64,000 nucleotides of DNA, from NCBI RefSeq assembly GCF_004137255.1, contig NZ_SDWT01000001.1, positions 2,790,001 through 2,854,000 of the forward strand, written 5' to 3'. How positions within the stretch are numbered: the stretch's first letter is position 1; each line of letters opens with the position of its first letter. Position numbers and translations under genes: made by a program. Source of the stretch: Nocardioides oleivorans. GTDB taxonomy: Bacteria > Actinomycetota > Actinomycetes > Propionibacteriales > Nocardioidaceae. The notes beneath the pieces were generated by a model, which was not told the origin of the DNA, searched no databases, and worked only from the letters and a program-made list of their open reading frames with translations. Positions 27,485 through 37,134 of this stretch are shown here, one piece after another.

Positions 27485-28614
27485 GCGACGGCGTCGGGTC
27501 GGACCGTGCTGGGCTGGTGCGTGCCGCCCGGCGCGTCGTCGTCAAGGTCGGCTCGTCGTCGCTGACCACCGCCGCAGGTGGTATCGACCCCGCGCGCGTC
27601 CGCCGGCTGGTGGAGGTGCTGGCCGCCTCCCGTGACGCCGGCGCCGAGGTCGTGCTGGTGTCGTCGGGTGCGATCGCCGCGGGTCTCGCCCCGCTCGGGA
27701 TGAAGAAGCGCCCGCGCGCGCTCGCCTCGCAGCAGGCCGCCGCGTCGGTCGGCCAAGGCCTCCTGGCGCACCGCTACCAGGAGGAGTTCGCCCGGCACGG
27801 GATCGTCACCGGCCAGGTGCTCCTCACCGTCGACGACGTCACCCGTCGTGCGCACTACCGCAACGCCCACCAGACCTTCGCCAGGCTGCTCGAGCTCGGC
27901 GTCGTACCCATCGTCAACGAGAACGACACCGTCGCCACCTCCGAGATCCGCTTCGGCGACAACGACCGGCTCGCCGCGCTGGTCGCGCACCTCGTCCACG
28001 CCGACCTGCTCGTGCTGCTGTCCGACGTGGACGGCCTGTACGACGGCCCGCCGAGCCGGGAGGGCTCCCGGCTGATCCCGGTGGTGCACTCCGAGGCCGA
28101 CCTCGCTGCGGTCACGATCGGCTCGACCGGCGCCTCGGGTGTCGGCACCGGCGGGATGACGACCAAGGTCGACGCCGCTCGGATCGCCACCGGCGCAGGG
28201 ATCGACGTGCTCCTCACCTCGGCCGACCAGGCCGCGGCCGTCCTCGCGGGCGCCGAGGTCGGCACCCACTTCGAGGCCACCGGCAAGCGTCGCCCGACCC
28301 GCCTGCTCTGGCTCGCGCACGCCACCTCGGGGCAGGGCACGCTCACCCTCGACGCGGGCGCCGTCCGTGCCGTCGTCGAGCGGGGTGCCTCGCTGCTGGC
28401 TGCCGGCATCACGGCCGTGGGCGGGACCTTCGTCGCCGGCGACGCGGTCGACGTCCTCGACCCCGACGGTGCGCTCGTCGCGCGCGGGCTGGTGAACTTC
28501 GACGCCGACGAGCTCCCCGCCCTCCTGGGTCGCTCGACCGGTGAGCTCAAGGAGTCCCTCGGCGCGGCCTACGAGCGCGAGGTCATCCACCGCGACGCCA
28601 TGACGCTGCTCTAG
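27481..28614 (+). CDS. proB: Glutamate 5-kinase
   Basis: 377 residues from GTG at 27481 (GTGA overlap with obgE). The amino-acid kinase domain has [39 protein letters not shown] and [12 protein letters not shown]; a PUA domain fills the C-terminal 100 residues ([18 protein letters not shown]). It phosphorylates glutamate in the first step of proline synthesis and is normally inhibited by proline. proA is not adjacent here. Confidence 0.95.
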   Translation: MSDGVGSDRAGLVRAARRVVVKVGSSSLTTAAGGIDPARVRRLVEVLAASRDAGAEVVLVSSGAIAAGLAPLGMKKRPRALASQQAAASVGQGLLAHRYQEEFARHGIVTGQVLLTVDDVTRRAHYRNAHQTFARLLELGVVPIVNENDTVATSEIRFGDNDRLAALVAHLVHADLLVLLSDVDGLYDGPPSREGSRLIPVVHSEADLAAVTIGSTGASGVGTGGMTTKVDAARIATGAGIDVLLTSADQAAAVLAGAEVGTHFEATGKRRPTRLLWLAHATSGQGTLTLDAGAVRAVVERGASLLAAGITAVGGTFVAGDAVDVLDPDGALVARGLVNFDADELPALLGRSTGELKESLGAAYEREVIHRDAMTLL

Positions 28615-28631
28615 GCCCGCCGCTCGATGGA

Positions 28632-28653
28632 CTTCCACCCGAGCGCGTGGAAG
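28632..28653. terminator. Bidirectional terminator hairpin
   Basis: A perfect 7-bp inverted repeat (CTTCCAC / GTGGAAG, loop of 8) lies between the convergent proB and MazG-like genes, ending next to the latter's stop codon. Confidence 0.5.
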
Positions 28654-28654
28654 C

Positions 28655-28972
28655 TCAGTCGCCGGAGAGCACCCGGTCGAGCTCGTCCATCGTGCCGGTG
28701 AAGGCGCCCGCCAGGTCGACGTCGTACGCGTCGGCGAGGGTCATCACGCTCCAGAGGCAGTCGGCGAGCTCGTGCGCGAGTGCCTCGTCGAGGTCCTCGC
28801 GGGGCCGCACGCCTGCCTTGCCCTGGACCAGCTTGGCCAGGTCGCCGACGTCGCCGAGGAAGCCGAGCATGATCTCCTCGGACGTCCACGACCGCCCGTA
28901 GGAGGCCGCCTCGACCTCGGCGTACCTCTCCCGCACCGACCGGGCCCGCTCCTGCATCTGCTGGAAGTCCAT
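28655..28972 (-). CDS. MazG-like all-alpha NTP pyrophosphohydrolase
   Basis: 105 residues, all helical. The metal-binding pattern is visible: SEEIMLGFLGDVGDLAKL gives the first Glu/Asp set and ALAHELADCLWSVMTLAD the ExxD set of the MazG/dUTPase-like superfamily. Members hydrolyse (d)NTPs to the monophosphate and PPi, for house-cleaning or signalling. The substrate is unknown. ATG at 28972 begins MDFQQMQERA; longer frames lack any family sequence. Confidence 0.8.
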   Translation of the reverse strand: MDFQQMQERARSVRERYAEVEAASYGRSWTSEEIMLGFLGDVGDLAKLVQGKAGVRPREDLDEALAHELADCLWSVMTLADAYDVDLAGAFTGTMDELDRVLSGD

Positions 28973-29008
28973 GGCGTCATCCTGCCCGCCCGCCGTCCCG
29001 ACCGGGGC

Positions 29009-29014
29009 TAGCCT
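29009..29014 (+). promoter_or_regulatory. Leaderless -10 element (nucleotidyltransferase)
   Basis: TAGCCT ends 6 bases before the ATG at 29021, with no ribosome binding site between. Confidence 0.55.
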
Positions 29015-29020
29015 GCGGGG

Positions 29021-29665
29021 ATGCACTGGGAGCCCTCGGAGGCGGACGTGGCCGAGGAGGTCGCCTTCCGACGGCTGTACGGCGAGTGGCGGGCGCTGGA
29101 CCCGGCCGGTCTCGCGGCGTTCATGGCGGCGTACGAGCGCGAGTGGTGGGTCGTCGGCGGGTGGGCGATCGACGCCTTCACGGGGCTTCAGCGCGGGCAC
29201 GACGACATCGACCTGGTGATCTGGCGCCGCGACCTGGCGGCGTTCCAGGAGATGGTGGGGGACCGGCACCACGTGTGGAGCGTCGGCTCCGGGATGCTGC
29301 GCCCGCTCGACGCCGACTGGCCCGAGCTGCACCCGGAGGCCGGTCAGGTCTGGCTGCGCGACCACGCCCTGGCGCCGTGGTTCCTCGACTGCATCCTCGC
29401 CGAGGACCGCGACGGGCTCTGGGTCTCGCGGCGCGACGACGACCACGTCGTGCCGCTGGCCGACGTGACGTGGGTGGCCGACGACGGGATCCGCTACATG
29501 CGTCCGGAGGTCGTGCTGCACCACAAGGCCCGCCTCGACCGGTCCAAGGACCTCGCCGACCTCACGGTGGCCTGGCCGCTGCTCGGCGCGGCCGAGCAGG
29601 ACTGGCTGCGCGACGCCGTACGACGCCTGTACCCGGACCACCGCTGGCTGGCCCTGATGACCTGA
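29021..29665 (+). CDS. Aminoglycoside-adenylyltransferase-like nucleotidyltransferase
   Basis: 214 residues. The nucleotidyltransferase core reads WWVVGGWAIDAFTG, then RGHDDIDLVIWR, matching the GG(W) and DxD metal motif of the ANT(2'')/LinA-like superfamily. A third acidic position is probably in FLDCILAED. Members add AMP to aminoglycosides or lincosamides, but many chromosomal homologues have no known drug substrate. No mobile-element context or codon-use shift, so it looks resident rather than acquired. Confidence 0.75.
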   Translation: MHWEPSEADVAEEVAFRRLYGEWRALDPAGLAAFMAAYEREWWVVGGWAIDAFTGLQRGHDDIDLVIWRRDLAAFQEMVGDRHHVWSVGSGMLRPLDADWPELHPEAGQVWLRDHALAPWFLDCILAEDRDGLWVSRRDDDHVVPLADVTWVADDGIRYMRPEVVLHHKARLDRSKDLADLTVAWPLLGAAEQDWLRDAVRRLYPDHRWLALMT

Positions 29666-29735
29666 GCTGCCGGTGGCGCGGACGGCCGGCGGTGTGAAGG
29701 TGGCCACGCGCGGCCGGATCGCAGGAGGGGCCGCG

Positions 29736-29741
29736 TAGGCT
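29736..29741 (+). promoter_or_regulatory. Leaderless -10 element (cysteine desulfurase operon)
   Basis: TAGGCT ends 9 bases before the ATG at 29751. Confidence 0.5.
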
Positions 29742-29750
29742 TGGCAGGTC

Positions 29751-30932
29751 ATGACCACGCCGCTCGTCTACCTCGACCACGCCGCGACCACGCCGATGCT
29801 CACCGTGGCCGTCGAGGCGATGACCCGCCAGCTCAGCGGCGTCGGCAACGCGAGCTCCCTGCACGCCTCCGGACGCGGCGCGCGCCGGATCGTCGAGGAG
29901 TCGCGCGAGAGCATCGCCGGCATGGTCGGCGCCCGCCCCGGGGACGTGGTGTTCACCTCCGGCGGCACCGAGTCCGACAACCTCGCCCTCAAGGGGATCT
30001 TCTGGGCCCGGCGAGCGGAGGACCCGCGTCGTACGCGCATCCTCTCCACCGCGATCGAGCACCACGCCGTCCTCGACCCGCTGCACTGGCTTGCCGAGTC
30101 CGACGGCGCCGAGGTCGAGCTGCTGCCCGTGTCGGCCGAGGGCGTGCTCGACCTCGAGGCCCTCAGGGACGCGGTGGCGCGTGACCCCGGCTCGGTGGCG
30201 CTCATCTCGGTGATGTGGGCCAACAACGAGGTCGGCTCGATCCAGCCGATCGACGAGGTGGTCGCGCTCGCCACCGAGCACCGGATCCCCGTGCACACCG
30301 ATGCCGTGCAGGCGCTCGGGCAGGTGCCGGTGGACTTCGCCGCCTGCGGTGTCGACGCGCTGACCTTCACCGGCCACAAGGTCGGTGGGCCCTACGGCGT
30401 CGGCGCTCTCGTCGTGCGTCGTGACCTGGCCGTGAGCGCGCTTGTGCACGGTGGCGGCCAGGAGCGCGACATCCGCAGCGGCACCCTCGACGTGCCGGCG
30501 ATCGCCGGGCTGGCGGCAGCGGTCGAGGCCTCGGTGAAGGCCCAGCACGACCACGCCATCCGGGTGGCCGAGCTGCGCGACGACCTGGTGCGCCGGGTCT
30601 GCGAGGTCGTCCCCGACGCCCACCTCCACGGCACCCCGACGGGTCCGACGCGGCTGCCCGGCAACGCCCACATCGGCTTCCCGGGCTGCGAGGGCGACTC
30701 GCTGCTGATGCTGCTCGACGCGCGCGGCATCGAGTGCTCCACGGGGTCCGCCTGCTCGGCCGGCGTGCCCCAGCCCTCCCACGTCCTGCTGGCGATGGGC
30801 TGCGACGACGACCAGGCCCGCCACTCGCTGCGGTTCTCCCTCGGCCACACCACGACCCCGGGCGACATCGACCGTCTGGTCGAGGCGATCGGACCGGTCG
30901 TCGAGCGCGCCCGGGCCGCCCGGGCCCGCTGA
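29751..30932 (+). CDS. Cysteine desulfurase (NifS/IscS family)
   Basis: 393 residues, class V aminotransferase fold. It has the PLP-binding Lys K210 in [11 protein letters not shown], the PLP-phosphate segment [11 protein letters not shown], a His in AIEHHAV, and the catalytic loop Cys C335 in STGSACSAG. It takes sulfur from cysteine as a persulfide. The one-base overlap with mnmA argues that its main client is tRNA 2-thiouridine, though Fe-S supply is possible too. No SufU/IscU scaffold is nearby. Confidence 0.95.
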   Translation: MTTPLVYLDHAATTPMLTVAVEAMTRQLSGVGNASSLHASGRGARRIVEESRESIAGMVGARPGDVVFTSGGTESDNLALKGIFWARRAEDPRRTRILSTAIEHHAVLDPLHWLAESDGAEVELLPVSAEGVLDLEALRDAVARDPGSVALISVMWANNEVGSIQPIDEVVALATEHRIPVHTDAVQALGQVPVDFAACGVDALTFTGHKVGGPYGVGALVVRRDLAVSALVHGGGQERDIRSGTLDVPAIAGLAAAVEASVKAQHDHAIRVAELRDDLVRRVCEVVPDAHLHGTPTGPTRLPGNAHIGFPGCEGDSLLMLLDARGIECSTGSACSAGVPQPSHVLLAMGCDDDQARHSLRFSLGHTTTPGDIDRLVEAIGPVVERARAARAR

Positions 30933-32035
30933 TGAGGGTCGTCGCGGCGATGTCCGGCGGGGTGGACTCCGCGGTCGCCGCTGCCCGCGCGAAGGAGGCC
31001 GGCCACGACGTGACCGGCGTGCACCTGGCGCTGAGCCGCAACCCGGCGTCGTACCGCTCCGGGGCGCGGGGGTGCTGCACCATCGAGGACAGCAACGACG
31101 CCCGGCGCGCCGCCGACGTGATCGGCATCCCGTTCTACGTCTGGGACCTCTCCGACCGCTTCCACGAGGACGTGGTCGAGGACTTCATGGACGAGTACGC
31201 CGCCGGCCGCACGCCCAACCCGTGCCTGCGGTGCAACGAGAAGATCAAGTTCGCCGCGGTGCTCGACCGCGCGCTCGCGCTGGGCTTCGACGCGGTCGCG
31301 ACCGGCCACTACGCCCAGCTGCGCACCGGCGACGACGGGCTGATCGAGATGCACCGGGCGGCCGACCACGGCAAGGACCAGTCCTACGTCCTTGGTGTCC
31401 TCGACCAGGACCAGCTGCGGCACTCGATGTTCCCCCTCGGCGACACCGACAAGCCGGCCGTCCGCCGCGAGGCGGAGGCCCGTGGCCTGCTGGTGGCCGA
31501 CAAGCCCGACTCCCACGACATCTGCTTCGTCGCCGACGGTGACAACGCGGGCTGGCTGCGCGAGAAGCTCGGCGACCGCGCGCCCAACCACGGCGGCGAC
31601 ATCGTCGACGCGACCACCGGGCGGACCGTCGGCAGCCACACGGGCACCTACGGCTTCACGATCGGCCAGCGTCGGGGGCTGCGGCTCGGCGTGCCGGCGG
31701 CCGACGGCAAGCCGCGCTTCGTGCTCGACATCGAGCCGGTCAGCGGCACGGTGACCGTCGGCCCGCGCGAGCGCCTGGCGGTCGACCACGTCGCCGGGAT
31801 CCGGCCGCGCTGGTGCGGGAGCGTGCCCCAGCGGGTCGACGGGACCGTCCAGCTGCGCGCCCACGGCGCCGAGCACCGCGCGGTCGTCGTCGTCGACGGC
31901 GACCGGGTCGCGATCGACCTGCTGGACCCCGCCGAGGGCATCGCCCCCGGCCAGGCGGCCGTGATCTACGACGGCACCCGCGTCGTCGGCTCGGCCACCA
32001 TCGCCGCCACGCGTCCCGTCGGAGCCGGCGCGTGA
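30932..32035 (+). CDS. mnmA: tRNA-specific 2-thiouridylase MnmA
   Basis: 367 residues. PP-loop [10 protein letters not shown] at the N-terminus for adenylating U34; catalytic Cys pair C98 ([12 protein letters not shown]) and C198 (HDICFVADG); central and C-terminal beta domains. It thiolates the wobble uridine of tRNA-Lys, -Glu and -Gln with sulfur relayed from the cysteine desulfurase encoded upstream. ATG at 30932 overlaps the desulfurase stop by one base. The stop overlaps the next gene (GTGA). Confidence 0.96.
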   Translation: MRVVAAMSGGVDSAVAAARAKEAGHDVTGVHLALSRNPASYRSGARGCCTIEDSNDARRAADVIGIPFYVWDLSDRFHEDVVEDFMDEYAAGRTPNPCLRCNEKIKFAAVLDRALALGFDAVATGHYAQLRTGDDGLIEMHRAADHGKDQSYVLGVLDQDQLRHSMFPLGDTDKPAVRREAEARGLLVADKPDSHDICFVADGDNAGWLREKLGDRAPNHGGDIVDATTGRTVGSHTGTYGFTIGQRRGLRLGVPAADGKPRFVLDIEPVSGTVTVGPRERLAVDHVAGIRPRWCGSVPQRVDGTVQLRAHGAEHRAVVVVDGDRVAIDLLDPAEGIAPGQAAVIYDGTRVVGSATIAATRPVGAGA

Positions 32036-33021
32036 CGCGGGCGACCGGGATCGGGTCGATGCCCGGCACCACCGACGAGGGGTACGCCGAAGCCGTCCGC
32101 ACCGTGCTCGGCGAGCTGCCCGACCTCCCGCACGTCCCCGAGCTCCCCGGACGAGGTGTCACGGCCGCGATGACCGGGCGCGCGCTCGCCGTGGTCGACG
32201 GCCTGGCCGCCGACCTGCAGCCCGCCGGCTGGCGGCTGACGGACACCAGCGGCGTCGACCAGCGTCGCGCACGCTCGCTGCTCGCGCAGGACCTCGACGC
32301 CGTCGAGGAGCTGGCCCAGGGCTACGTCGGCACCTTCAAGACCCAGGTCGCCGGCCCGTGGACCCTGGCTGCCACGGTCGAGAAGCCGCGCGGCGACAAG
32401 GTGCTCAGCGACCACGGTGCCCGGCGCGAGCTCGCCCAGGCACTGGCCGAGGGGGTCCGGGTCCACCTCGCCGACCTCCGCCGCCGGATCACGGGCGTCG
32501 ACCGGTGGATCGTCCAGGTCGACGAGCCCGCCCTCGCCGCGGTCTCGCTGGCGCAGGTGCCGACCGCCAGCGGGTTCGGCCGCCACCGCCGCGTCGACGC
32601 GCCGGAGCTCTCCGCGCACCTCGAGTGGGTCGTGGCCGCGGTCACCGAGGCCGGGGGAGAGGCCTGGGTCCACTCGTGCGCGCCGCAGACGCCGTGGTCG
32701 CTCGTCGCGGGCGCGGGCGTCGCCGGCCTGTCGGCCGACCTCGACGTCCTCGGCCCCGCCGACCTCGACGCCTTCGCCGAGGTCCTCGAGTCCGGCCGCA
32801 GCGCCGCGCTGGGCGTCGTACCGTCCACGGACCCGGACCCCGACCCGTCGGACGCGCGCCTGACCGAGCGGGTGCAGCGCTGGCTCGACATGCTCGGACT
32901 CGACCCGGAGGCGGTGGGGGACCGCCTGGTGGTGACGCCTACGTGCGGCCTGGCGGGTGCCACTCCGGGATGGGCGGCACGAGCGGTCCGTCTGTCGGCG
33001 ACGGTGGCGCGCAACCTCTGA
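32032..33021 (+). CDS. Short MetE-like (core) methionine synthase
   Basis: 329 residues, corresponding to the C-terminal catalytic barrel of cobalamin-independent methionine synthase without the N-terminal half. The zinc ligands expected from MetE are visible: H214-x-C216 (WVHSCAP) and C305 (TPTCGLAG). GIGSMPGT near the start and VQVDEPAL are also family features. Core-MetE proteins of archaea and some bacteria take the methyl group from a methylcorrinoid or unknown donor rather than folate. GTG at 32032 overlaps the mnmA stop. The last 83 bases overlap the convergent membrane protein. Confidence 0.87.
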   Translation: MTRATGIGSMPGTTDEGYAEAVRTVLGELPDLPHVPELPGRGVTAAMTGRALAVVDGLAADLQPAGWRLTDTSGVDQRRARSLLAQDLDAVEELAQGYVGTFKTQVAGPWTLAATVEKPRGDKVLSDHGARRELAQALAEGVRVHLADLRRRITGVDRWIVQVDEPALAAVSLAQVPTASGFGRHRRVDAPELSAHLEWVVAAVTEAGGEAWVHSCAPQTPWSLVAGAGVAGLSADLDVLGPADLDAFAEVLESGRSAALGVVPSTDPDPDPSDARLTERVQRWLDMLGLDPEAVGDRLVVTPTCGLAGATPGWAARAVRLSATVARNL

Positions 33022-34339
33022 GCCGCACCCCCGGCAGGTCGGCCCGGTCGAGCCGGGCGGTCGCCGGCGCGGTGTGAAGCAGCCTGACGACCGCGAGCGC
33101 GACGGCCATCGTCACGGCGACGAGCGGCAGCAGCTCGGTCGGGCGGGTGAGGAGCGCGTCGACGAAGGCGTTGCGCCACCACACGTCGCGCACCGGCGTG
33201 TACATGTCGTCCGAGATCGCACCCGGCGCGATCAGGACGACCTGGAGCACCGCGACCGGGACGAACCAGCGCCGCGCGCGCTCGGACAGCCACGGGGTCG
33301 CCAGCGCCAGCGCCGGGGCCAGGCTGACGACGAGCTCGAGGCTGGTGCGGTAGCCGTAGAAGTGGTCGCCGCCGCTGAACCGGTTGAGCACCGCCTGGCT
33401 CAGGGTGTACGCCGCCCCGCCCGCGGCCAGCCACCGGCTCCAGTCCGGCAGCGCGGACCGGTGCCGCCACGCGGTCGGGCCCAGCACGACGAGCAGCGGC
33501 GCCCACCACAGCAGCCCGCGGTCGGCGGAGACGACGAAGCCGAGCCAGTTGACCGGGTCGAGGACGTACCCGGCCGCGTTGCCGGCGAAGTCGCCTGCGC
33601 GGTAGCCCGACGTCGGGTCCCACGAGCCGTACATCCAGCGGGTCCACACCGAGACCATCCCCAGCGCGGCGAGCGCGACCGCGCCGACCCGCAGCGCGAT
33701 CGCGGGCCGACGGCGCGACCACGCGAGGCCGAGGCCGACCACGGCGCACACCAGGGCGGCGTGCAGCCGGCCCCACAGCAGGACGCCGCCGAACACGCCG
33801 ACGAGCCACCAGCGGCCCCGGTCGGCGGCCCACGCGGTGCCGAGGATGCCGAGCGTGGTGAGCGTGTGGGGCCAGATGGCGTCGGCCGAGACCGACCAGA
33901 CCGGGGTGGCGAACCCGAGGAGGCCCGCCGCCACCAGGCCGGCTCGGGTGCCGATCCGGTCGCGCAGCACGAGGAAGAACAGCACCACGGCCAGCGCGCT
34001 CAGGAGGGCGGCGGTCAGTCCACCGGGCAGCGGGTCGACAGTGGCGGGGCGCGCGACGGCGTACGCCGGCACGACGGCCGCGATCACGCCGGGCGCGCGA
34101 CCCACCGCCTCGCGCCCGTCGGCGGTCTCGACGATCCACGTCTCGCGGATGATGTTGTCGTCGAGGTAGGGGAAGCCGGCGATGTCCGGGACGGGGTCGC
34201 CGGTCAGGGCGATGTGGCGTGCGGCGAAGTCGGCGGTGAAGGCGTCGGGGCTCGGGTCGGGGTTCGTGGTGAGCGCGTAGACACCCGCGAGGAGCACGAA
34301 CAGGAGGAGAGGGACCAGCCGCCGGGGCATGCGCGCCAT
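32939..34339 (-). CDS. Polytopic membrane protein, glycosyltransferase (GT-C)-like
   Basis: 466 residues with about ten to eleven membrane segments. After the first helix an extracytoplasmic loop carries acidic residues (NPDPSPDAFTADFAARHIAL), the position of the catalytic Asp/Glu in GT-C enzymes that use polyprenyl-phosphate sugars. A basic linker and short Pro-rich tail end the protein. The role is inferred; no family name is firm. The 3' end overlaps the methionine synthase gene by 83 bases tail to tail. ATG codons at residues 1 and 4 are both possible. Confidence 0.75.
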   Translation of the reverse strand: MARMPRRLVPLLLFVLLAGVYALTTNPDPSPDAFTADFAARHIALTGDPVPDIAGFPYLDDNIIRETWIVETADGREAVGRAPGVIAAVVPAYAVARPATVDPLPGGLTAALLSALAVVLFFLVLRDRIGTRAGLVAAGLLGFATPVWSVSADAIWPHTLTTLGILGTAWAADRGRWWLVGVFGGVLLWGRLHAALVCAVVGLGLAWSRRRPAIALRVGAVALAALGMVSVWTRWMYGSWDPTSGYRAGDFAGNAAGYVLDPVNWLGFVVSADRGLLWWAPLLVVLGPTAWRHRSALPDWSRWLAAGGAAYTLSQAVLNRFSGGDHFYGYRTSLELVVSLAPALALATPWLSERARRWFVPVAVLQVVLIAPGAISDDMYTPVRDVWWRNAFVDALLTRPTELLPLVAVTMAVALAVVRLLHTAPATARLDRADLPGVRLRGCAPPSPTDGPLVPPIPEWHPPGRT

Positions 34340-34441
34340 TGTCCGTGCCGGGCGTGCGGCGGGCGAGGGCTGTGGCCGAGCGCTCGCCCATCGTTCGCCG
34401 ACCCGTCACCTGACCGAGGTCCGCGGGTCCCGGGTGCTGCC

Positions 34442-34447
34442 TAGCGT
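34442..34447 (+). promoter_or_regulatory. Leaderless -10 element (second glycan island)
   Basis: TAGCGT ends 7 bases before the ATG at 34455, the first gene of a six-gene plus-strand run to 41465. Confidence 0.55.
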
Positions 34448-34454
34448 CGCCGGC

Positions 34455-35456
34455 ATGTTGCTCGTGGTGCAGGTCCCGTGCCTGAACGAGGAGGAGACCC
34501 TTCCCCTCGTCCTGTCCTCGATCCCCCGGTCGATCCCGGGCATCGACGAGATCGTGGTGCTGGTCGTCGACGACGGGAGCACCGACCGGACCGTCGAGGT
34601 CGCCCGGTCCTTCGGCGTCACCGAGGTCGTGCGCCACCCTCGCAACCAGGGCCTGGCCCGGTCGTTCACCGACGGCGTCAACCACGCGCTCGCGCTGGGC
34701 GCCGACATCGTGGTCAACACCGACGGCGACAACCAGTACCCCCAGGAGCGCATCGCCGACCTGGTCCAGCCGATCCTGCGCGGCGAGGCCGACATCGTCA
34801 TCGCGGACCGCCAGGTCGGCCTGATCGACCACTTCTCGCCCGCCAAGAAGGCGCTCCAGCGCCTCGGCTCGCGGGTGGTCAACGTCGCCGCCCGCACCGA
34901 GCTGCCCGACGCGGCCAGCGGCTTCCGGGCCTACTCGCGTGAGTCGCTGATGCGGCTCAACACGGTCACCCGGTTCAGCTACTGCATGGAGACGATCATC
35001 CAGGCCGGCAACAAGAACCTCGCGATCGCGAGCCTGCCGGTCGTCACCAACGCCAAGACCCGCGAGTCGCGGCTGTTCTCCTCGACCCGGCAGCACGTGT
35101 TCCGCTCCGGCGCCGCGATCGTGCGGGCCTACGTGATGTACCGCCCCTACGTGATCTTCGGCGTGATGGCGATGCTGTTCGGGGTGCTCGGGCTGCTGCC
35201 CTACCTCCGGTACGCCGTCCTCGCCGCGGCCGGGCAGGGCGGCGGGCACGTGCAGTCCCTCCTCGTGGGCGCCGCGCTGGTCGTGGTCTCGTCGCTGTGC
35301 GTGATGCTCGGGATCGTCTCGGACCTGATCCGGACCAACCGCGCGCTCATCGAGGCCAACCTGGAGCACACCAAGCGCGCCCGCTACGACATCCTCCGGG
35401 TGCCCACCACCCCGGTCATCGAGGCTCCCACTGCCCGGAAGGTCGGCATCCGATGA
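34455..35456 (+). CDS. Membrane-bound family 2 glycosyltransferase (polyprenyl-phosphate type)
   Basis: 333 residues. GT-A domain with VQVPCLNEEETLPLVL, VLVVDDGSTDRT, RNQGLARSFTDGV, the metal motif NTDGDNQYP and ASGFRAYSRESL, then two C-terminal membrane helices (about 235-260 and 275-300) and a basic tail. This is the dolichyl/undecaprenyl-phosphate sugar synthase layout, so it likely makes the lipid-linked sugar donor for the GT-C proteins encoded downstream. ATG at 34455 fits the leaderless -10. Overlaps the next gene by 4 bases. Confidence 0.88.
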   Translation: MLLVVQVPCLNEEETLPLVLSSIPRSIPGIDEIVVLVVDDGSTDRTVEVARSFGVTEVVRHPRNQGLARSFTDGVNHALALGADIVVNTDGDNQYPQERIADLVQPILRGEADIVIADRQVGLIDHFSPAKKALQRLGSRVVNVAARTELPDAASGFRAYSRESLMRLNTVTRFSYCMETIIQAGNKNLAIASLPVVTNAKTRESRLFSSTRQHVFRSGAAIVRAYVMYRPYVIFGVMAMLFGVLGLLPYLRYAVLAAAGQGGGHVQSLLVGAALVVVSSLCVMLGIVSDLIRTNRALIEANLEHTKRARYDILRVPTTPVIEAPTARKVGIR

Positions 35457-36190
35457 AGTCGCTCTACGTCCGTCTCGTCCGCCTCCTCGCCGCGCCCCTG
35501 CGCGCGCTGGGCGCCCTCGCCTGGCTGCGCCGGCGCGCCCCGCGCTCGCGGGCGGCCACCTGGGTGCTCTCCCTCTTCGCGATCCACGACGTCGACGGGC
35601 TCCAGGACCTCGACGTGCCGTGGTGGACGTTCGACTCCGCCGACCAAGCTGCCGGCTGGCTGCGCGAGCACCCGGGCGCCCGCGTGTTCGAGTGGGGATC
35701 GGGCGCCTCGACGATGTGGCTCGCCTCCCGCGCCGGATCGGTGCACTCGGTCGAGCACCACGCCGGCTGGGCGGCGATGATCGCACCCCGCCTGCCGGCC
35801 AACGTCGAGCTCCGCGTCGTCGAGCCGATCGCCACAGCGACGCCCGTCGTGGGCTCGGCCAAGCCCGGCCACGGGGGACTGGACTTCGCCGACTACGTCG
35901 CCGCCATCGACGACGTGCCGGGCGACTTCGACCTCGTCGTCATCGACGGCCGCGCCCGCGAGGCGTGCCTGGCCAGGGCGGTCGAGCGGCTCGCGCCCGG
36001 CGGCGTCATCGTCTTCGACAACGTCGACCGGCAGCGCTACGTCGACGCCATCGACAGCACGGTCGCGGCGGTCGGTGACCGGCTGTCGGTCACCATGACC
36101 CGCGGCCTCACCCCCGCGTTGCCCTATCCGACGCGCACCGCCCTGCTCCACTCGTCGCCGGTGCCCACCCCAGACGCCGGGGTGACGTGA
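35453..36190 (+). CDS. SAM-methyltransferase-like protein
   Basis: 245 residues. A basic, weakly hydrophobic N-terminus is followed by a Rossmann methyltransferase fold with motif I ARVFEWGSGASTMWLA, a second motif HSVEHHAGW, then FDLVVIDGRAREACL and LAPGGVIVFDNVDRQRY. This is the group of O-methyltransferase-like proteins in polysaccharide clusters. The N-terminus may rest on the membrane. Start and stop overlap both neighbours by 4 bases. Confidence 0.8.
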   Translation: MKSLYVRLVRLLAAPLRALGALAWLRRRAPRSRAATWVLSLFAIHDVDGLQDLDVPWWTFDSADQAAGWLREHPGARVFEWGSGASTMWLASRAGSVHSVEHHAGWAAMIAPRLPANVELRVVEPIATATPVVGSAKPGHGGLDFADYVAAIDDVPGDFDLVVIDGRAREACLARAVERLAPGGVIVFDNVDRQRYVDAIDSTVAAVGDRLSVTMTRGLTPALPYPTRTALLHSSPVPTPDAGVT

Positions 36191-37134
36191 CCCGCCGACG
36201 GGCGCTCCACGCCGCCCGCGTGCTCTTCGTCCTCCTCACCCTCGCCCTCGCCTGGTGGGGGTTCCGGGGCCGGTGGGCCGAGGTCGGTGACGCCGCGAGC
36301 GCCACCGGCCCGCTCCGCGTCGGCGGTGCGGTGCTCTGCGCGACGGTCGGGCTCGGGCTGACCGGGGTGCTCTGGCGGTCGCTGCTGCGATGGGTCGGCT
36401 CGCAGGTCGGCGCGCGCGACGCGGCCGCGGTCTTCTTCGTCGGCCAGCTCGGGAAGTACGTCCCGGGATCCGTGTGGAGCATCGCCGTCCAGGCGCAGCT
36501 CGGTCGGCGCCACGGCGTGCCGGCCCGCTCGAGCGTCGCGGCCTCGTCGCTCTTCCTCCTCGTGCACACCGCGACCGGTCTCGTGGTCGGTGGGCTCCTG
36601 GCCGCGCTCGGCGCGGTCGACCTCCCCTCCGGCCTCGCCGCCCTCGGGCCCTGGGTCGCGGTGGCCGTCGGTGCCGGGTCGCTCGCGCCGCCGCTGCTGC
36701 GACGGATCGCCGCCCGCCTCGCCGGTCCCGGCGTCCACGCCTCGCTCGGTCCCGCCGAGGTCGCCGGGTCGGTCGCGGTGATGGCGCTGGTGTGGCTCGC
36801 CTACGGCGGCTCGCTGCTCCTGCTCGTGCCCGGCGACAGGGCTGCGCCGAGCCTGTTCGCCGCGGCCGCCGCCTTCGCGCTCGCGCACGCGGTGGGCGTG
36901 CTGGTCGTCTTCGCCCCCGCCGGCGTCGGTGCCCGCGAGGCCGTGCTCGTCGCGCTCCTCGCGCCGTTCCTCGGTGTGCCCGGTGCCGTCGCCGTCGCCC
37001 TGCTCTCGCGCCTCGCGCACGCGGTGGCCGACTTCCTCACGGCCCTCCTCGCGTCCGTGGTGGCGAGCCTGGCCGCGCCGCCCCGGCAGCACTCCCGGCA
37101 GGCAGGGGAGCCGGCAGGTGTCCGCGGACGGTGA
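36187..37134 (+). CDS. UPF0104 / lysylphosphatidylglycerol-synthase TM-like protein
   Basis: 315 residues with about eight membrane helices and no soluble domain. Motifs VFFVGQLGKYVPGSVW near the first third and FAPAGVGAREAVLVALLAP near the end are diagnostic for UPF0104, the flippase part of MprF and relatives such as archaeal AglD. Members near GT2 and GT-C genes are thought to move lipid-linked sugars. GTG at 36187 overlaps the previous stop (GTGA). Confidence 0.85.
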   Translation: MTRRRALHAARVLFVLLTLALAWWGFRGRWAEVGDAASATGPLRVGGAVLCATVGLGLTGVLWRSLLRWVGSQVGARDAAAVFFVGQLGKYVPGSVWSIAVQAQLGRRHGVPARSSVAASSLFLLVHTATGLVVGGLLAALGAVDLPSGLAALGPWVAVAVGAGSLAPPLLRRIAARLAGPGVHASLGPAEVAGSVAVMALVWLAYGGSLLLLVPGDRAAPSLFAAAAAFALAHAVGVLVVFAPAGVGAREAVLVALLAPFLGVPGAVAVALLSRLAHAVADFLTALLASVVASLAAPPRQHSRQAGEPAGVRGR

